In this document: positions 13,216 through 13,396 of the stretch, in pieces
Layout: every line of letters begins with the position of its first letter
How positions within the stretch are numbered: the stretch's first letter is position 1
DNA from: Thermoleophilia bacterium
GTDB taxonomy: Bacteria > Actinomycetota > Thermoleophilia > Miltoncostaeales > Miltoncostaeaceae
Direction of reading: 5' to 3'
NCBI GenBank assembly: GCA_017882555.1
Contig: JADGPH010000009.1
Location: 1-13,396, forward strand
DNA length: 13,396 nucleotides
Notes under the pieces: generated by a model
What the model saw: only the letters and a program-made list of their open reading frames with translations
Database searches by the model: none
What the model was told of the DNA's origin: nothing
Made by a program: the position numbers and the translations under genes

Positions 13216-13396
13216 ATGCCAGACCTGACCGCCCCACTTGTCAACTTCTCTGTGCATGCCATCGGCCACTACGGCCTGTGGGCGGTCTTCTTCTTGATGG
13301 TGCTCGAGAGCGCCTGTATTCCGATCCCGAGTGAAGCCATCATGCTGTACGGGGGCTTCCTGGTGAGTGCCGACCAGCAGTCGTTTGTGCCGGTCG
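13216..13396 (+). CDS. DedA-family membrane protein, N-terminal part (runs off window)
   Basis: Sixty codons are visible from ATG 13216 to the window edge with no stop. The translation reads MPDLTAPLVNFSVHAIGHYG, then the first hydrophobic segment LWAVFFLMVLES, followed by ACIPIPSEAIMLYGGFLVS. The ES...PIPSE motif with the following glycine-rich helix is the signature of the N-terminus of DedA (VTT/SNARE-associated) proteins, polytopic membrane proteins implicated in undecaprenyl phosphate or phospholipid flipping. The particular substrate of this member cannot be told from the fragment. No ribosome binding site is evident before the ATG, consistent with a nearly leaderless transcript. If it does recycle undecaprenyl phosphate it would link functionally to murG, but it is separated from that cluster by the gcv genes. 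Confidence 0.82.
   Translation, partial: MPDLTAPLVNFSVHAIGHYGLWAVFFLMVLESACIPIPSEAIMLYGGFLVSADQQSFVPV

Noticed and set aside
1..13396. CRISPR array, toxin-antitoxin pair, defence system or biosynthetic cluster
   Set aside because: No regularly spaced repeats and no recognisable genes of these types were seen; beyond the first 1.4 kb the window is conserved division, wall and glycine-cleavage genes.

Overview
This is a high-GC bacterial window, most likely from an actinobacterium and possibly from the class Thermoleophilia. That placement is inferred from the two-subunit glycine decarboxylase P-protein, the wording of the MurG and FtsZ motifs, the absence of ftsA between ftsQ and ftsZ, and terminators that are strong hairpins without a T-tract. 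A phylogeny would be needed to confirm the class. I do not see a convincing new multi-gene system here; the core is conserved, and the unusual material sits in the first 1.6 kb and in the non-coding gaps.

Positions 1-1370 are a worn accessory region read on the minus strand. It holds a frameshifted N-terminal piece of an IS982-like transposase that runs off the left edge, a possible tiny basic ORF, a fragment of a phage-type tyrosine integrase, and one intact small gene for an 87-residue protein of unknown function. It ends at a minus-strand tRNA pair, tRNA-Val(TAC) then tRNA-Asp(GTC), closed by a good intrinsic terminator. Integrase and transposase debris next to tRNA genes is the usual footprint of an old integrated element.

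Positions 1757-8520 are part of the division and cell-wall (dcw) cluster on the plus strand: ftsW, murG, murC, murB, ftsQ and ftsZ. The genes from ftsW to ftsQ overlap or are nearly contiguous and look like one operon. They supply the septal glycosyltransferase, lipid II synthesis (MurG), UDP-MurNAc formation and alanine ligation (MurB, MurC), a divisome scaffold and the tubulin-like ring protein. The usual upstream members (mraY, murD, murE, murF, ftsI) are not present; ftsW follows the tRNA pair directly. ftsZ has its own 240-base leader with a recognisable promoter and a sizeable potential RNA hairpin, and is closed by a 15-bp perfect hairpin.

Positions 8685-13146 are a complete glycine cleavage set, gcvT-gcvH-gcvPA-gcvPB, lacking only the L-protein (dihydrolipoamide dehydrogenase), which is normally encoded elsewhere. 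It oxidises glycine to CO2 and ammonia, passing the methylene carbon to tetrahydrofolate. The window ends inside the start of a DedA-family membrane protein gene.
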